From positions 1-64,000 of the forward strand of contig JAFZPZ010000089.1 of NCBI GenBank assembly GCA_017552435.1: a stretch of DNA of 64,000 bases, given 5' to 3'. The DNA is from Bacteroidaceae bacterium (GTDB lineage: Bacteria; Bacteroidota; Bacteroidia; Bacteroidales; Bacteroidaceae). Under the pieces are notes generated by a model. That model was not told where the DNA came from and ran no database searches. It saw nothing but the letters and a program-made list of their open reading frames with translations. Shown piece by piece: positions 32,811-41,706 of this stretch; position 1 is the first letter of the stretch, and every line of letters starts with the position of its first letter. Position numbers and translations under genes: made by a program.

Positions 32811-33803
32811 TTTGCGCAGAAGTTCCTTGTTGATAATGCTGATGCGATGCTGGCCCTCGTTCACTCCATGATACACATCGGCAAAGGCACGGAGTAGGGG
32901 AGGAAGATAGGGCTGTTCGCGTGTGTTGACAACCATGCGAATGCCTTTCGGAACGAGTCTCACATCCAGTTCCTCGCCAGCTTCCTTCGGATCGCCGTCA
33001 AAATGAATCACACCCGGCGCAGAGCGCTTGATGTGCAAATTGCGGCAACGGAACGAACGGATGCGGCTGTTGGTGGTAATTGTCTTGTTGAAGAGCTGGA
33101 TGGCAATCTGCGGCGCCTCGAGCACGGTAAACGGCTCCATCAGCGTCACATCCATCAGACCGTCGCTCATACTGGCATGAGGCGCAATATAGACATTATT
33201 GCCATATTGGCTGGCATTGGCGCAAGCAATGAGAAAAGCCTGATAGACTTGACGTTCTCCATCGACGGTAATCTCGTAGGTATCAGGTTTATAGTTCAGT
33301 CCTTCCTTGAGTGTATTCTCGATGTATGTTAGCAGTCCGCGTCGATTACTCTTGGCGAAGCGGTCGCTGATGAAAGCATCGAATCCGACTCCGCAAGTGC
33401 AGAAAAAGGGTTCTTGGTCAATCAATCCGTAGTCGAGTTGCTCGATATGACATTCGGAAAGGACTTGCAGAGCACCATCCGGATTCATAGGAATGTAAAG
33501 ATGTCTGGCGAGACCATTCCCGCTGCCGCAAGGAATGATACCCAGAGCCGTATTGGTATGAACCAGACTTCTCGCCACCTCGTTGACAGTACCGTCGCCG
33601 CCCACAGCCACAACGACATCCACACCCTCGTGGATTGCTTCGCCCGCAAATTCTGCAGCATGACCGCGACGCTCAGTCTTGCGTATCGTCCAGTTAAAGC
33701 GGTGACTATCCAGGTACTCAGGAATCAAGTCGATAATATGCTGCTTGTCCGAAGTTCCCGAAATGGGGTTGATGATGAATACTATCTTAATGCGCTTGTC
33801 CAT
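32793..33803 (-). CDS. Diacylglycerol/sphingoid-base kinase-family protein
   Basis: A 336-aa lipid kinase of the DAGK catalytic family. NPISGTSD near residue 12 and VAVGGDGTVNEVA near residue 66 form the nucleotide site; CGSGNGLARHL and VIHFDGDPKEAGEEL complete it. The family phosphorylates diacylglycerol, sphingoid bases or ceramide. The start at 33803 is preferred over longer options because it is 11 nt from the -7 box (TACCTTTG on minus, plus 33815-33822). The divergent neighbour is a serine palmitoyltransferase, so a sphingoid-base substrate is plausible. Confidence 0.85.
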   Translation of the reverse strand: MDKRIKIVFIINPISGTSDKQHIIDLIPEYLDSHRFNWTIRKTERRGHAAEFAGEAIHEGVDVVVAVGGDGTVNEVARSLVHTNTALGIIPCGSGNGLARHLYIPMNPDGALQVLSECHIEQLDYGLIDQEPFFCTCGVGFDAFISDRFAKSNRRGLLTYIENTLKEGLNYKPDTYEITVDGERQVYQAFLIACANASQYGNNVYIAPHASMSDGLMDVTLMEPFTVLEAPQIAIQLFNKTITTNSRIRSFRCRNLHIKRSAPGVIHFDGDPKEAGEELDVRLVPKGIRMVVNTREQPYLPPLLRAFADVYHGVNEGQHRISIINKELLRKLRKKP

Positions 33804-33814
33804 ATTATGTGCTG

Positions 33815-33921
33815 CAAAGGTACAAAATAATTCATAATTCATAATTAAATAAAAAAACAGCAGGTAAACAAATAAATCTTCACTATTCGCTATTCTCTTA
33901 TCACTTTTTTTCGTACCTTTG
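33815..33921. promoter_or_regulatory. Divergent promoters of the lipid kinase and serine palmitoyltransferase
   Basis: Leftward TACCTTTG on the minus strand (plus 33815-33822), 11 nt from the kinase start. Rightward TACCTTTG at 33914-33921, 42 nt before the ATG. No clear -33 boxes. The region between has attcataattaa-type repeats. Confidence 0.65.
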
Positions 33922-33963
33922 CACAAAAATTTTGCCCATTTCGGGCTTTCTTTAGATTTTTAT

Positions 33964-35148
33964 ATGGGATTATTACAAGAAAAATGCGCCCGCTATACAC
34001 TCCCTCAGGAGTTCATGGCGCAAGGTATTTACCCTTATTTCCGTGAAATTGAAGGCAAACAAGGTACCGAGGTCATCATGGAAGGCCGTCGGGTGCTGAT
34101 GTTCGGTTCCAATGCTTATACGGGATTGACTGGTGACCAGCGTGTCATAGATGCTGGCTGTGCAGCCATGCAAAAATATGGTAGCGGTTGTGCCGGTAGC
34201 CGATTCCTGAACGGCACGCTCGATATCCATGTACAACTTGAGAAGGAACTTGCGGAATTTGTCGGCAAAGAAGAAGCTCTCTGCTTTGCAACAGGTTTTA
34301 CTGTTAATAGTGGTGTTATAAGTCAGATAGTAGACCGTAACGACTATGTTATATGCGACGACCGCGATCACGCCAGCATCGTTGATGGTCGCCGTCTCAG
34401 TTTCGCCACACAGCTCAAGTACAAGCACAATGATATGGAAGACCTGGAGAAACAACTCCAGAAGTGCGAACCGGATCGCATAAAACTCATTGTTGTGGAT
34501 GGTGTCTTCAGTATGGAAGGCGACCTATGCAAACTACCGGAAATCGTCGAGCTGAAGAAGAAATATAATGCCACCATCATGGTTGACGAAGCCCACGGAA
34601 TAGGCGTCTTTGGTAAACAAGGACGTGGCGTGTGCGACCACTTCGGTTTGACAAAGGACGTGGATTTGATTATGGGAACATTCTCAAAGAGTTTGGCTTC
34701 CATAGGTGGCTTTATTGCTGCAGACAGCAGCGTTATCAATTGGTTACGCCATACTGTTCGTACCTACATCTTCAGTGCAAGTTGTACACCAGCAGCCACA
34801 GCAGCAGCCCGCGAAGCCCTGCATATCATCCAGCAGGAACCCGAACGCATCCAGGCCCTATGGAATGTTACCAATTATGCGCTTAAGCGCTTCCGCGAAG
34901 AGGGCTTCGAAATCGGTGACACAGAGAGTCCCATTATTCCGCTCTATGTACGCGACACTGACAAGACGTTTATGGCAGTAGCCAAAGCCTTCAACGAAGG
35001 CGTCTTCATCAATCCAGTAATTCCACCTGCTTGTGCGCCTCAGGACACATTGGTCCGCTATGCATTGATGGCTACTCATACGCACGAACAGGTAGATGAA
35101 TCTGTCGTTAAGCTCAAAAAAGTCTTCAAAGAACTGGAGATTTTCTAA
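33964..35148 (+). CDS. spt: Serine palmitoyltransferase / alpha-oxoamine synthase
   Basis: A 394-aa PLP enzyme of the alpha-oxoamine synthase family. Sphingolipid-making Bacteroidetes use such a protein to join serine and a fatty acyl-CoA or ACP to 3-ketosphinganine. The N-terminus (TLPQEFMAQGIYPYFREIEG) fits serine palmitoyltransferase better than BioF or Kbl. PLP-binding residues: histidine in DDRDHASIVDG, aspartate and histidine in MVDEAHGIGVFG, and the Schiff-base lysine in TFSKSLASIGG. A strong terminator follows. An 8-amino-7-oxononanoate synthase is the main alternative. Confidence 0.88.
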   Translation: MGLLQEKCARYTLPQEFMAQGIYPYFREIEGKQGTEVIMEGRRVLMFGSNAYTGLTGDQRVIDAGCAAMQKYGSGCAGSRFLNGTLDIHVQLEKELAEFVGKEEALCFATGFTVNSGVISQIVDRNDYVICDDRDHASIVDGRRLSFATQLKYKHNDMEDLEKQLQKCEPDRIKLIVVDGVFSMEGDLCKLPEIVELKKKYNATIMVDEAHGIGVFGKQGRGVCDHFGLTKDVDLIMGTFSKSLASIGGFIAADSSVINWLRHTVRTYIFSASCTPAATAAAREALHIIQQEPERIQALWNVTNYALKRFREEGFEIGDTESPIIPLYVRDTDKTFMAVAKAFNEGVFINPVIPPACAPQDTLVRYALMATHTHEQVDESVVKLKKVFKELEIF

Positions 35149-35173
35149 GAAAACATATAAAACCAATTTTTTT

Positions 35174-35214
35174 AAGCAATACTTCCTCACATACCAGGAA
35201 AGTATTGCTTTTTT
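35174..35214 (+). terminator. Terminator of the serine palmitoyltransferase gene
   Basis: AAGCAATACTT at 35174-35184 pairs perfectly with AAGTATTGCTT at 35200-35210, followed by a T tract to 35214. Confidence 0.92.
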
Positions 35215-35276
35215 GTTTGTATATAATCAACGTTATGTTTAGTATGAAATGCAATTATAACTTTACAGCCCTATTA

Positions 35277-35308
35277 TTTGGTCTGTTAATTGATTTTGAT
35301 TAATTTTG
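35277..35308 (+). promoter_or_regulatory. Promoter of the Gfo/Idh/MocA gene
   Basis: TTTG at 35277-35280, 20 nt, TAATTTTG at 35301-35308; ATG 31 nt downstream. Confidence 0.75.
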
Positions 35309-35339
35309 TACCAGAAACAAAGAAAAAAGTAACTATTAA

Positions 35340-36320
35340 ATGAAAATATCGATTGCAGGAACTGGAAAGATTGCGGAAGAAGTCATGCGAATGCTGCACA
35401 AGGATTTCTTGAATGAGATTGAAGTGACGGGCATATTTGCTCGAGAACACAGCATAGAACATGCTATCGACCTTTGTCAGGCTTTTGCACCAACAGGCTT
35501 TGTCTATACCGATTATCAGCGAATGCTCAAGGAATCTGAGGCTGACTTCGTATATATTGCAAACGCCAATCATGTCCATCATGAGCATGCAATGCAGGCA
35601 ATGCTTGCCGGAAAAAACGTTATTGTGGAGAAACCAATTGCCGTAGATCGTGTTCAAACAGAAGAGCTTATAGATACTGCTATACAGCAATGCGTGTATT
35701 GTCTGCCTGCTTTTTCTTTGCTTTACATGCCACTATTCCGGAAAATTCAGGAGCTTTTGCCCCAGCTGGGTACAATAAGAATGGTGCATTGCAATTTCGC
35801 TCAGCGCAGCAGCCGCTACGACCGCTATCTTCGAGGCGAATTGACACCTGTATTCGACCCGGAAATGGCTGGGGGAACACTTGCTGACTTGAACATCTAT
35901 AATCTCTGCTTTACAATTGGTTTATTCGGTCCTCCACGCACTATTCGCTATGATTGTAATCGTGGCTTTAATGGCATTGATATAAGTGGTACCCTACTCT
36001 GCCACTACCCAACTTCTGTAGCCGTTCTAAGCGCGTCTAAAGACTCCAACGGTCTCTCTTATGGTTGTATCCAGGGCGAGGATGGTTACATTGAAGTGCA
36101 TGGTTCGGTTAGTATTCTTGACTCCTTTACACTTCATCTGAATGGTAAAGAACCAGTTACCTACAAGAGCGAGAGTGGATTCCATCGTCTCGGCTATGAG
36201 TTCCGCGAGTTTCTTGCTCTCATCGAAAACCGACAGGAATGTCACATTGTGATTCCCTACGTAACGCGTGTGATGCAAGAAATTGCAATTGCTCAGGAAA
36301 GAATGGTGCAGTTTTCATAA
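35340..36320 (+). CDS. Gfo/Idh/MocA-family oxidoreductase
   Basis: A 326-aa NAD(P)-dependent sugar dehydrogenase-like enzyme. The Rossmann motif is SIAGTGKIAEEV at the N-terminus; the EKP motif (VIVEKPIAVD) near residue 98 holds the catalytic lysine. The substrate-binding domain contains GGTLADLNIYNLC in place of the common GGxLxDxGxH, as in some members. Substrate unknown; a pyranose derivative is typical. The next gene, a sulfatase, starts 54 nt later. Confidence 0.88.
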   Translation: MKISIAGTGKIAEEVMRMLHKDFLNEIEVTGIFAREHSIEHAIDLCQAFAPTGFVYTDYQRMLKESEADFVYIANANHVHHEHAMQAMLAGKNVIVEKPIAVDRVQTEELIDTAIQQCVYCLPAFSLLYMPLFRKIQELLPQLGTIRMVHCNFAQRSSRYDRYLRGELTPVFDPEMAGGTLADLNIYNLCFTIGLFGPPRTIRYDCNRGFNGIDISGTLLCHYPTSVAVLSASKDSNGLSYGCIQGEDGYIEVHGSVSILDSFTLHLNGKEPVTYKSESGFHRLGYEFREFLALIENRQECHIVIPYVTRVMQEIAIAQERMVQFS

Positions 36321-36374
36321 TATAATAATATAATATGTTATAGCGTCATAACGAGAATATAATAGGTATAAACT

Positions 36375-37943
36375 ATGAACTATAAACCCCTTTCCCTTCT
36401 TTTGGGCGGATGTGCCTTCAATGCTGTTCACGCCCAACGCTGGAACATTGTATATATCATGAGCGACGACCATTCCTATCAGGCCATCAGCGCTTATGGT
36501 CATCAACTCAGTAAGCAAGCTCCGACACCCAATCTGGACCGCCTGGCAGAACGCGGTATGCTCTTCCAGAAAGCTTATGTAGAAAACTCGTTAAGTACGC
36601 CGAGTCGCGCCTGTCTGATGACGGGAATGTATAGTCATCAGAGTGGCCAGCGGACGTTGGATTGCCCTATTGACGAGAATGCTCCATTCGTTAGCGAATA
36701 CCTGCAACAGGCAGGCTATCAGACAGGTATGATAGGTAAATGGCACATGCTTTGCGAGCCGAAAGGCTTCGATACCTATCAAATCCTTCCAGGGCAGGGT
36801 GACTATTACGACCCAAGATTCCGTTCGAAAGAGACAGAAGGAAAGTACGTTGTAGAGAAAGGTTATGCTACTAACCTCATTACCGATTACGCAATACAGT
36901 TTCTCGAGCAACGTGACAAAGAGAAGCCTTTTGCACTCTTCGTCCACCACAAGGCACCCCATCGCAACTGGATGCCACCACTTGATATGCTTGACCTCTA
37001 TGAAGACGTCGAGTTCCCCCTGCCCGAGACCTTCTACGATGACTATGCCACCCGAGGTCGTGCTGCCCATGAACAGCAGATGAGTATTGAAAAGGACATG
37101 GAAATGTGTTACGATTTGAAGGTTACACAGATAAAACCAGGTATGGGTTATACGCACGAACGCAATGGCGACGGCTTCCGGCATCAGCTTTCTCGCATGT
37201 CGCCAGAACAGAGAGAGAAATGGGAATCTGTATATAATCCGCGCAACGAGGCAATGCTGGCACAGCATCTGACAGGTAATGCCCTCCTTCAATGGAAGTA
37301 CCAACGCTATATTCGCGACTATATGCGCGTCATCCACAGCATTGATGAACAGGTTGGACGATTACTTGATTATTTGGAGTCTAACAACTTGATGGACAAT
37401 ACAATGGTCGTTTATTCCAGCGACCAAGGCTTTTATATGGGCGAACACGGATGGTTTGACAAACGCTTCATGTACGAAGAGTCTTTCCGCACTCCCCTAC
37501 TCGTCTATGCTCCCGGCATGAAGGGCGGTCTGAAGAGCGATGCACTTGTTCAAAACATCGACTTTGCCCCTACTTTCCTTGACATTGCAGATGCAGAGAA
37601 ACCGAAGCAAATGGTTGGCGCTTCGTTACTTCCTATTATGTCTCATGACGGAAAAGAACCTAAGAATTGGCGCAAGTACCTATATTATCATTATTATGAT
37701 TGTCCAGCGGAACACAATGTCATGCGTCACGATGGTGTGAGCGATGGCCGCTACAAGCTTCTACATTTCTATAAGCCCAAGAATTCAGGCACAAGCGATT
37801 CCTACGATGAGCTTTACGACTTGAAGAAAGACCCCAACGAGTTAAATAATGTCATTTCTGACAAGAAATACGCTAAGCACCTCAATCGCCTTCAGAAGCA
37901 GCTAGACGCTTTCCGTCAGGAGCAAAAAGTGGATGAGTGGTAG
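36375..37943 (+). CDS. Secreted sulfatase of the S1 family, serine type
   Basis: A 522-aa exported sulfatase. Signal peptide to about residue 21 (AVHAQ). IVYIMSDDHSYQAIS carries the metal-binding aspartates. The sulfatase signature is S74-T-P-S-R78-ACLMTG: the formylglycine precursor is serine, not cysteine, so activation requires an anaerobic radical-SAM maturase, encoded elsewhere. GMIGKWHM and SSDQGFYMGEHGWFDKR match later conserved blocks. Substrates in gut Bacteroidales are usually sulfated host glycans. It is convergent with, and 3 nt from, a GH99/71-like gene. Confidence 0.9.
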   Translation: MNYKPLSLLLGGCAFNAVHAQRWNIVYIMSDDHSYQAISAYGHQLSKQAPTPNLDRLAERGMLFQKAYVENSLSTPSRACLMTGMYSHQSGQRTLDCPIDENAPFVSEYLQQAGYQTGMIGKWHMLCEPKGFDTYQILPGQGDYYDPRFRSKETEGKYVVEKGYATNLITDYAIQFLEQRDKEKPFALFVHHKAPHRNWMPPLDMLDLYEDVEFPLPETFYDDYATRGRAAHEQQMSIEKDMEMCYDLKVTQIKPGMGYTHERNGDGFRHQLSRMSPEQREKWESVYNPRNEAMLAQHLTGNALLQWKYQRYIRDYMRVIHSIDEQVGRLLDYLESNNLMDNTMVVYSSDQGFYMGEHGWFDKRFMYEESFRTPLLVYAPGMKGGLKSDALVQNIDFAPTFLDIADAEKPKQMVGASLLPIMSHDGKEPKNWRKYLYYHYYDCPAEHNVMRHDGVSDGRYKLLHFYKPKNSGTSDSYDELYDLKKDPNELNNVISDKKYAKHLNRLQKQLDAFRQEQKVDEW

Positions 37944-37946
37944 GAC

Positions 37947-39773
37947 TCACTTCTCCCAAACAAAGCGATAGGCGAAGCGTCGGTTGGGTGCAGTATCGCC
38001 AGTGGTAGAGACGCTGACAATGTCGCTTGGGTAGGTAGGATTGTCTGCCCACTTAAAGCGGAAACTGAATTTCTTTCCCGTCTTGCCGAGCAACTTGCGA
38101 GGAATGGCTACCTCGACGCATTTCTCCCCTACTGCAACATCCCAGTCTTTCTCGAACTTCGGGCTTATCAGTCTTGAATATTGGATGCCGAAGTCATATT
38201 TTCCGTCCTCGTCGGTGTCGATGTAGAGCAACATCCAATTCAAGTCTGTGCTGGGCGTAAGCGGTTCGGCTGTCTCGGCTGCAAAGTAGATATTCTTCTT
38301 GTCAACGGCAACAAGGCAACGCACGATATCATTGCGTCCGCTGTTCTCTGTATAATGCAGGTCTCCGTAGCCGTCGTGGTCTCGATGGATGACGTCGCCT
38401 CTTGTGTCGAGGAAACTGCTATCGGGCAGCCATTCGTCAAGCTTGCCGTCGAGTTTGATGTGCTGGTATCCATGATGTACAGGCATAGGAGCAACGCCTT
38501 TATAACGGCGGATGTTCTGCACCATTTGCATGTAGTAGTTGTCCGTCCAGCCGCCTTTCATTGGGGCGATGGTGCGATTGAACTCTGCATTATACTGGTC
38601 CACGAAGTAGAAAGGATTCTCTTTACGTCCAAGGAAGTCGATGTGCATGTCAGCCTGCCCGGATGGGTCTTTTCCGTTGCGATACTTTCCTGCTGTCCAC
38701 TCGTTCCAGTCGTTCAGGTAAATGAAGTCTGGATCAACCTGCAGGGCTTCGTCCCATCGATCCTGAAAATAGATGCCATACTGAGTGGGATTGTCGCGCT
38801 CTTCGCCAAGCCAAGGAACAAAGGTGCGGCCAGGCATATCCTTTAAGTCGAGAGCAGGCTCCAAAGTCTCTCTCCGCCAACTTTTTCCGGTAATGCTGAT
38901 GGGATGCTGAGCAGGTGTGACAGCCATTTCCTCCAAACGCCCCTGATGCTTCGAGCATAGTTCTTTAGGCGTGAGGGCTGCCACATCCTTGTCATTGAGT
39001 TCGTAACCGAAGCTCCAGCGATCCTCTGTACCGACATAGCGCTCTCCGCCCCATTTATAGTAGCCCCACCACATACCCCGAAGGGTAAAGAACTGCTTTA
39101 CTTCATCGCTATAGTCCTTGTCCTGCTGTCCGCCATTTGGGTTAGCGTCGAAACTTGGTGTGGCGTTGTAAAGTAGCAACGGCTTTCCATCCCAATAGAA
39201 CCAACAATCTTGATAACGAGGCGTTTTGTAAAAGCGTTCGTAGAGACTCTGTACAACATCGATGACGTTTCCGTTGAACGCCCAGAAGCAAAACTTCGGA
39301 ACCTTGTTGCCGAGTGCTTTCATTTCCTGCATCGTTTGGAAAAGGACTTCCCACTCATCCCAATAGCAAACAGCATTGGTGACATCCATGATGAGGACAT
39401 CGACACCTGCATCAGCCAGCATGGAGAGGTCGTGGAAGATGACATAACGGTCCTGACTGAGGAAATAACCGTATTCCGGTTCGCCCCAATGATAGGTAGC
39501 GTATGGCCAGTCGGGATTGCCTCTGGTGCCCATAGGGTCGGCATCAATGAGTTTTGAGACATCGTAGGTATAGGACTGTCCATTGTGAAGGCCCTGTGTG
39601 TGCCAAGTGATGTAGAAAATGCCAACTGTTCGCGGTTTATCGTCCGTCTTGAGCGGATATTCTTCAGCTGTCGGCAAAGTGCGACCAAGGGCATCTGTAG
39701 CAACCCAAGTGGATTGAGAGAAGACAGAGATGCATGACAATAGAGACAGGCATAAGAATGAAAGAGTTTTCAT
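37947..39773 (-). CDS. Secreted GH99/GH71-like protein with C-terminal CBM9-like domain
   Basis: A 608-aa protein with a signal peptide (LSFLCLSLLSCISVFSQS). Residues 45-430 look like a (beta/alpha)8 barrel of the GH99/GH71-like group: GIFYITWHTQG, HWGEPEYGYFLSQD, ADAGVDVLIMDVTN and FIYLNDWNEWTAG are the key stretches. Residues 445-608 form a beta-sandwich with IKLDGKLDEWLPDS and LLYIDTDEDGKYDFG, as in CBM9-like sugar-binding domains. Enzyme activity is inferred from fold only; endo-acting alpha-mannosidase or glucanase are family precedents. Confidence 0.65.
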   Translation of the reverse strand: MKTLSFLCLSLLSCISVFSQSTWVATDALGRTLPTAEEYPLKTDDKPRTVGIFYITWHTQGLHNGQSYTYDVSKLIDADPMGTRGNPDWPYATYHWGEPEYGYFLSQDRYVIFHDLSMLADAGVDVLIMDVTNAVCYWDEWEVLFQTMQEMKALGNKVPKFCFWAFNGNVIDVVQSLYERFYKTPRYQDCWFYWDGKPLLLYNATPSFDANPNGGQQDKDYSDEVKQFFTLRGMWWGYYKWGGERYVGTEDRWSFGYELNDKDVAALTPKELCSKHQGRLEEMAVTPAQHPISITGKSWRRETLEPALDLKDMPGRTFVPWLGEERDNPTQYGIYFQDRWDEALQVDPDFIYLNDWNEWTAGKYRNGKDPSGQADMHIDFLGRKENPFYFVDQYNAEFNRTIAPMKGGWTDNYYMQMVQNIRRYKGVAPMPVHHGYQHIKLDGKLDEWLPDSSFLDTRGDVIHRDHDGYGDLHYTENSGRNDIVRCLVAVDKKNIYFAAETAEPLTPSTDLNWMLLYIDTDEDGKYDFGIQYSRLISPKFEKDWDVAVGEKCVEVAIPRKLLGKTGKKFSFRFKWADNPTYPSDIVSVSTTGDTAPNRRFAYRFVWEK

Positions 39774-39776
39774 GGG

Positions 39777-41579
39777 CTATTCCTTATTTGCTCTTTTCCT
39801 TTCCAGGTGATCCAGGATGACCTTGCGCATACGCATGCTCTTTGGTGTGACTTCTACGTATTCGTCGGCCTTTATATATTCCAACGCCTCTTCCAGGGAA
39901 AAAATGGTAGCCGGAATGATATGAGCCTTCTCGTCGGTTCCACTGGCTCGGACATTGGTGAGCTGTTTTGCTTTGCAGACATTGATAACGATGTCGTTTT
40001 CATGAACATGCTCACCCACAACCTGACCGGCATATACCTGGTCTTGGGGCTCAATGAAAAAGCGCCCGCGATCCTGCAGATGATCAATAGAATAGGCATA
40101 GGCATTGCCTGTCTCTAGAGCGATGAGCGAACCGTTTACACGGCGGTTGATTTCGCCCTTGTAGGGCTGGTATTCCTTGAAGCGATGGGCAATGATAGCC
40201 TCACCCTGACTAGCTGTTAGCATGTTGGTACGCAAACCAATAATGCCGCGACTGGGAATAAGGAACTCTATGTTGACACGTTCGCCTTGACTCTCCATAC
40301 TTGTCATCTCGCCCTTACGACGCGTCACCATATCTATCATTTTTGAGGCAAATTCCTCAGGCACATTGATGGTCATTTCCTCGATGGGTTCACATTTGAC
40401 GCCGTTAATCTCCTTATAAATAACTTGTGGCTGTCCTACCTGTAACTCATAGCCTTCGCGACGCATTGTCTCGATAAGAACGGAGAGATGCAGCACTCCT
40501 CTACCAGAAACGATCCAACGGTCAGTATATCCTTCAGGAACTTCCACGTGAAGAGCAAGATTCTTCTCAAGTTCGCGTTCCAGACGTTCTCCAATATGGC
40601 GACTTGTACAATATTTACCTTCTTTACCGAAGAAAGGCGAGTCGTTGATAGTGAAAAGCATGCTCATCGTTGGTTCATCGATGCTGATAGGAGGCAGCGG
40701 GTCGGGATTTTCGAAATCACAAATTGTGTCACCTATCTCAAAATGCTCCAAACCTACAATGGCGCAGATATCGCCAGAGCCGACTTCGGAAGTCCTTTGG
40801 CGTCCCATCCCGGTAAAAGTATGAAGTTCTTTGATGCGCGTTTTTTCCATTGTTCCACCCCTATGGGCAATCGTGATGTTCATACCTTCGCGAAGGGTGC
40901 CACGATGAACTCGCCCAACAGCAATTCGTCCTGTATATGCACTGTAGTCAAGACTAGTTATGAGCATTTGGGGTGTTCCATCAAGTATTTCCGGCTCGGG
41001 AATATAACGGAGTATGCAGTCGAGCAGGTATGTAATGTCCAGAGTGGGAATTTGCCAATCTTCGGCCATCCAACCCTGCTTTGCAGAGCCGTATATGACG
41101 GGAAAATCAAGTTGCTCTTCAGTGGCATCGAGGTCGCACATTAGGTCGAATACCATTTCATATACTTCTTCAGGACGACAGTTCGGCTTGTCTACCTTAT
41201 TAATAACTACGACAGGCTTGAGTCCAATCTGTAAAGCTTTCTGCAAAACAAAACGCGTCTGAGGCATAGGCCCTTCAAAAGCATCAACCAAAAGAAGACA
41301 ACCATCAGCCATATTTAGTACACGCTCTACTTCACCTCCGAAGTCGCTATGGCCCGGTGTGTCGATAATATTTATTTTTGTGTTCTTATAGTTGATGCTG
41401 ACATTCTTTGAAAGAATGGTGATTCCTCGCTCACGTTCCAACTCATTGTTGTCGAGCATAAGCTCTCCTGTTTGCTGGTTTTCGTGAAATAGATTTCCTG
41501 CCAGCAACATCTTGTCCACCAATGTGGTTTTTCCATGATCGACATGTGCAATGATTGCTATGTTTCTAATGCTTTGCAT
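39777..41579 (-). CDS. typA: Translational GTPase TypA/BipA
   Basis: A 600-aa ribosome-associated GTPase involved in 50S assembly and stress growth. G1 is [11 protein letters not shown]3 [12 protein letters not shown]4 NKVDKP. Domain order is as in EF-G without domain IV, and the TypA C-terminal domain ends [15 protein letters not shown]. Typical length. Promoter on the minus strand, TATCTTTG (plus 41612-41619), 33 nt from the start. Confidence 0.97.
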   Translation of the reverse strand: MQSIRNIAIIAHVDHGKTTLVDKMLLAGNLFHENQQTGELMLDNNELERERGITILSKNVSINYKNTKINIIDTPGHSDFGGEVERVLNMADGCLLLVDAFEGPMPQTRFVLQKALQIGLKPVVVINKVDKPNCRPEEVYEMVFDLMCDLDATEEQLDFPVIYGSAKQGWMAEDWQIPTLDITYLLDCILRYIPEPEILDGTPQMLITSLDYSAYTGRIAVGRVHRGTLREGMNITIAHRGGTMEKTRIKELHTFTGMGRQRTSEVGSGDICAIVGLEHFEIGDTICDFENPDPLPPISIDEPTMSMLFTINDSPFFGKEGKYCTSRHIGERLERELEKNLALHVEVPEGYTDRWIVSGRGVLHLSVLIETMRREGYELQVGQPQVIYKEINGVKCEPIEEMTINVPEEFASKMIDMVTRRKGEMTSMESQGERVNIEFLIPSRGIIGLRTNMLTASQGEAIIAHRFKEYQPYKGEINRRVNGSLIALETGNAYAYSIDHLQDRGRFFIEPQDQVYAGQVVGEHVHENDIVINVCKAKQLTNVRASGTDEKAHIIPATIFSLEEALEYIKADEYVEVTPKSMRMRKVILDHLERKRANKE

Positions 41580-41611
41580 ACAATTTTTATCTTTTTTTTA
41601 GTTTATGGCTG

Positions 41612-41671
41612 CAAAGATACGAAAAAAATAGGAATATTGAGTTAATATTTAAGAATTATGTTGTAAATTTG
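41612..41671. promoter_or_regulatory. Divergent promoter region of typA and the fasciclin lipoprotein
   Basis: Leftward TATCTTTG on the minus strand (plus 41612-41619). Rightward TAAATTTG at 41664-41671, 35 nt before the next ATG. -33 boxes are weak on both sides. Confidence 0.55.
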
Positions 41672-41706
41672 TGGTCGAAAATTAACCACAACAAATCTTA
41701 TACTCT

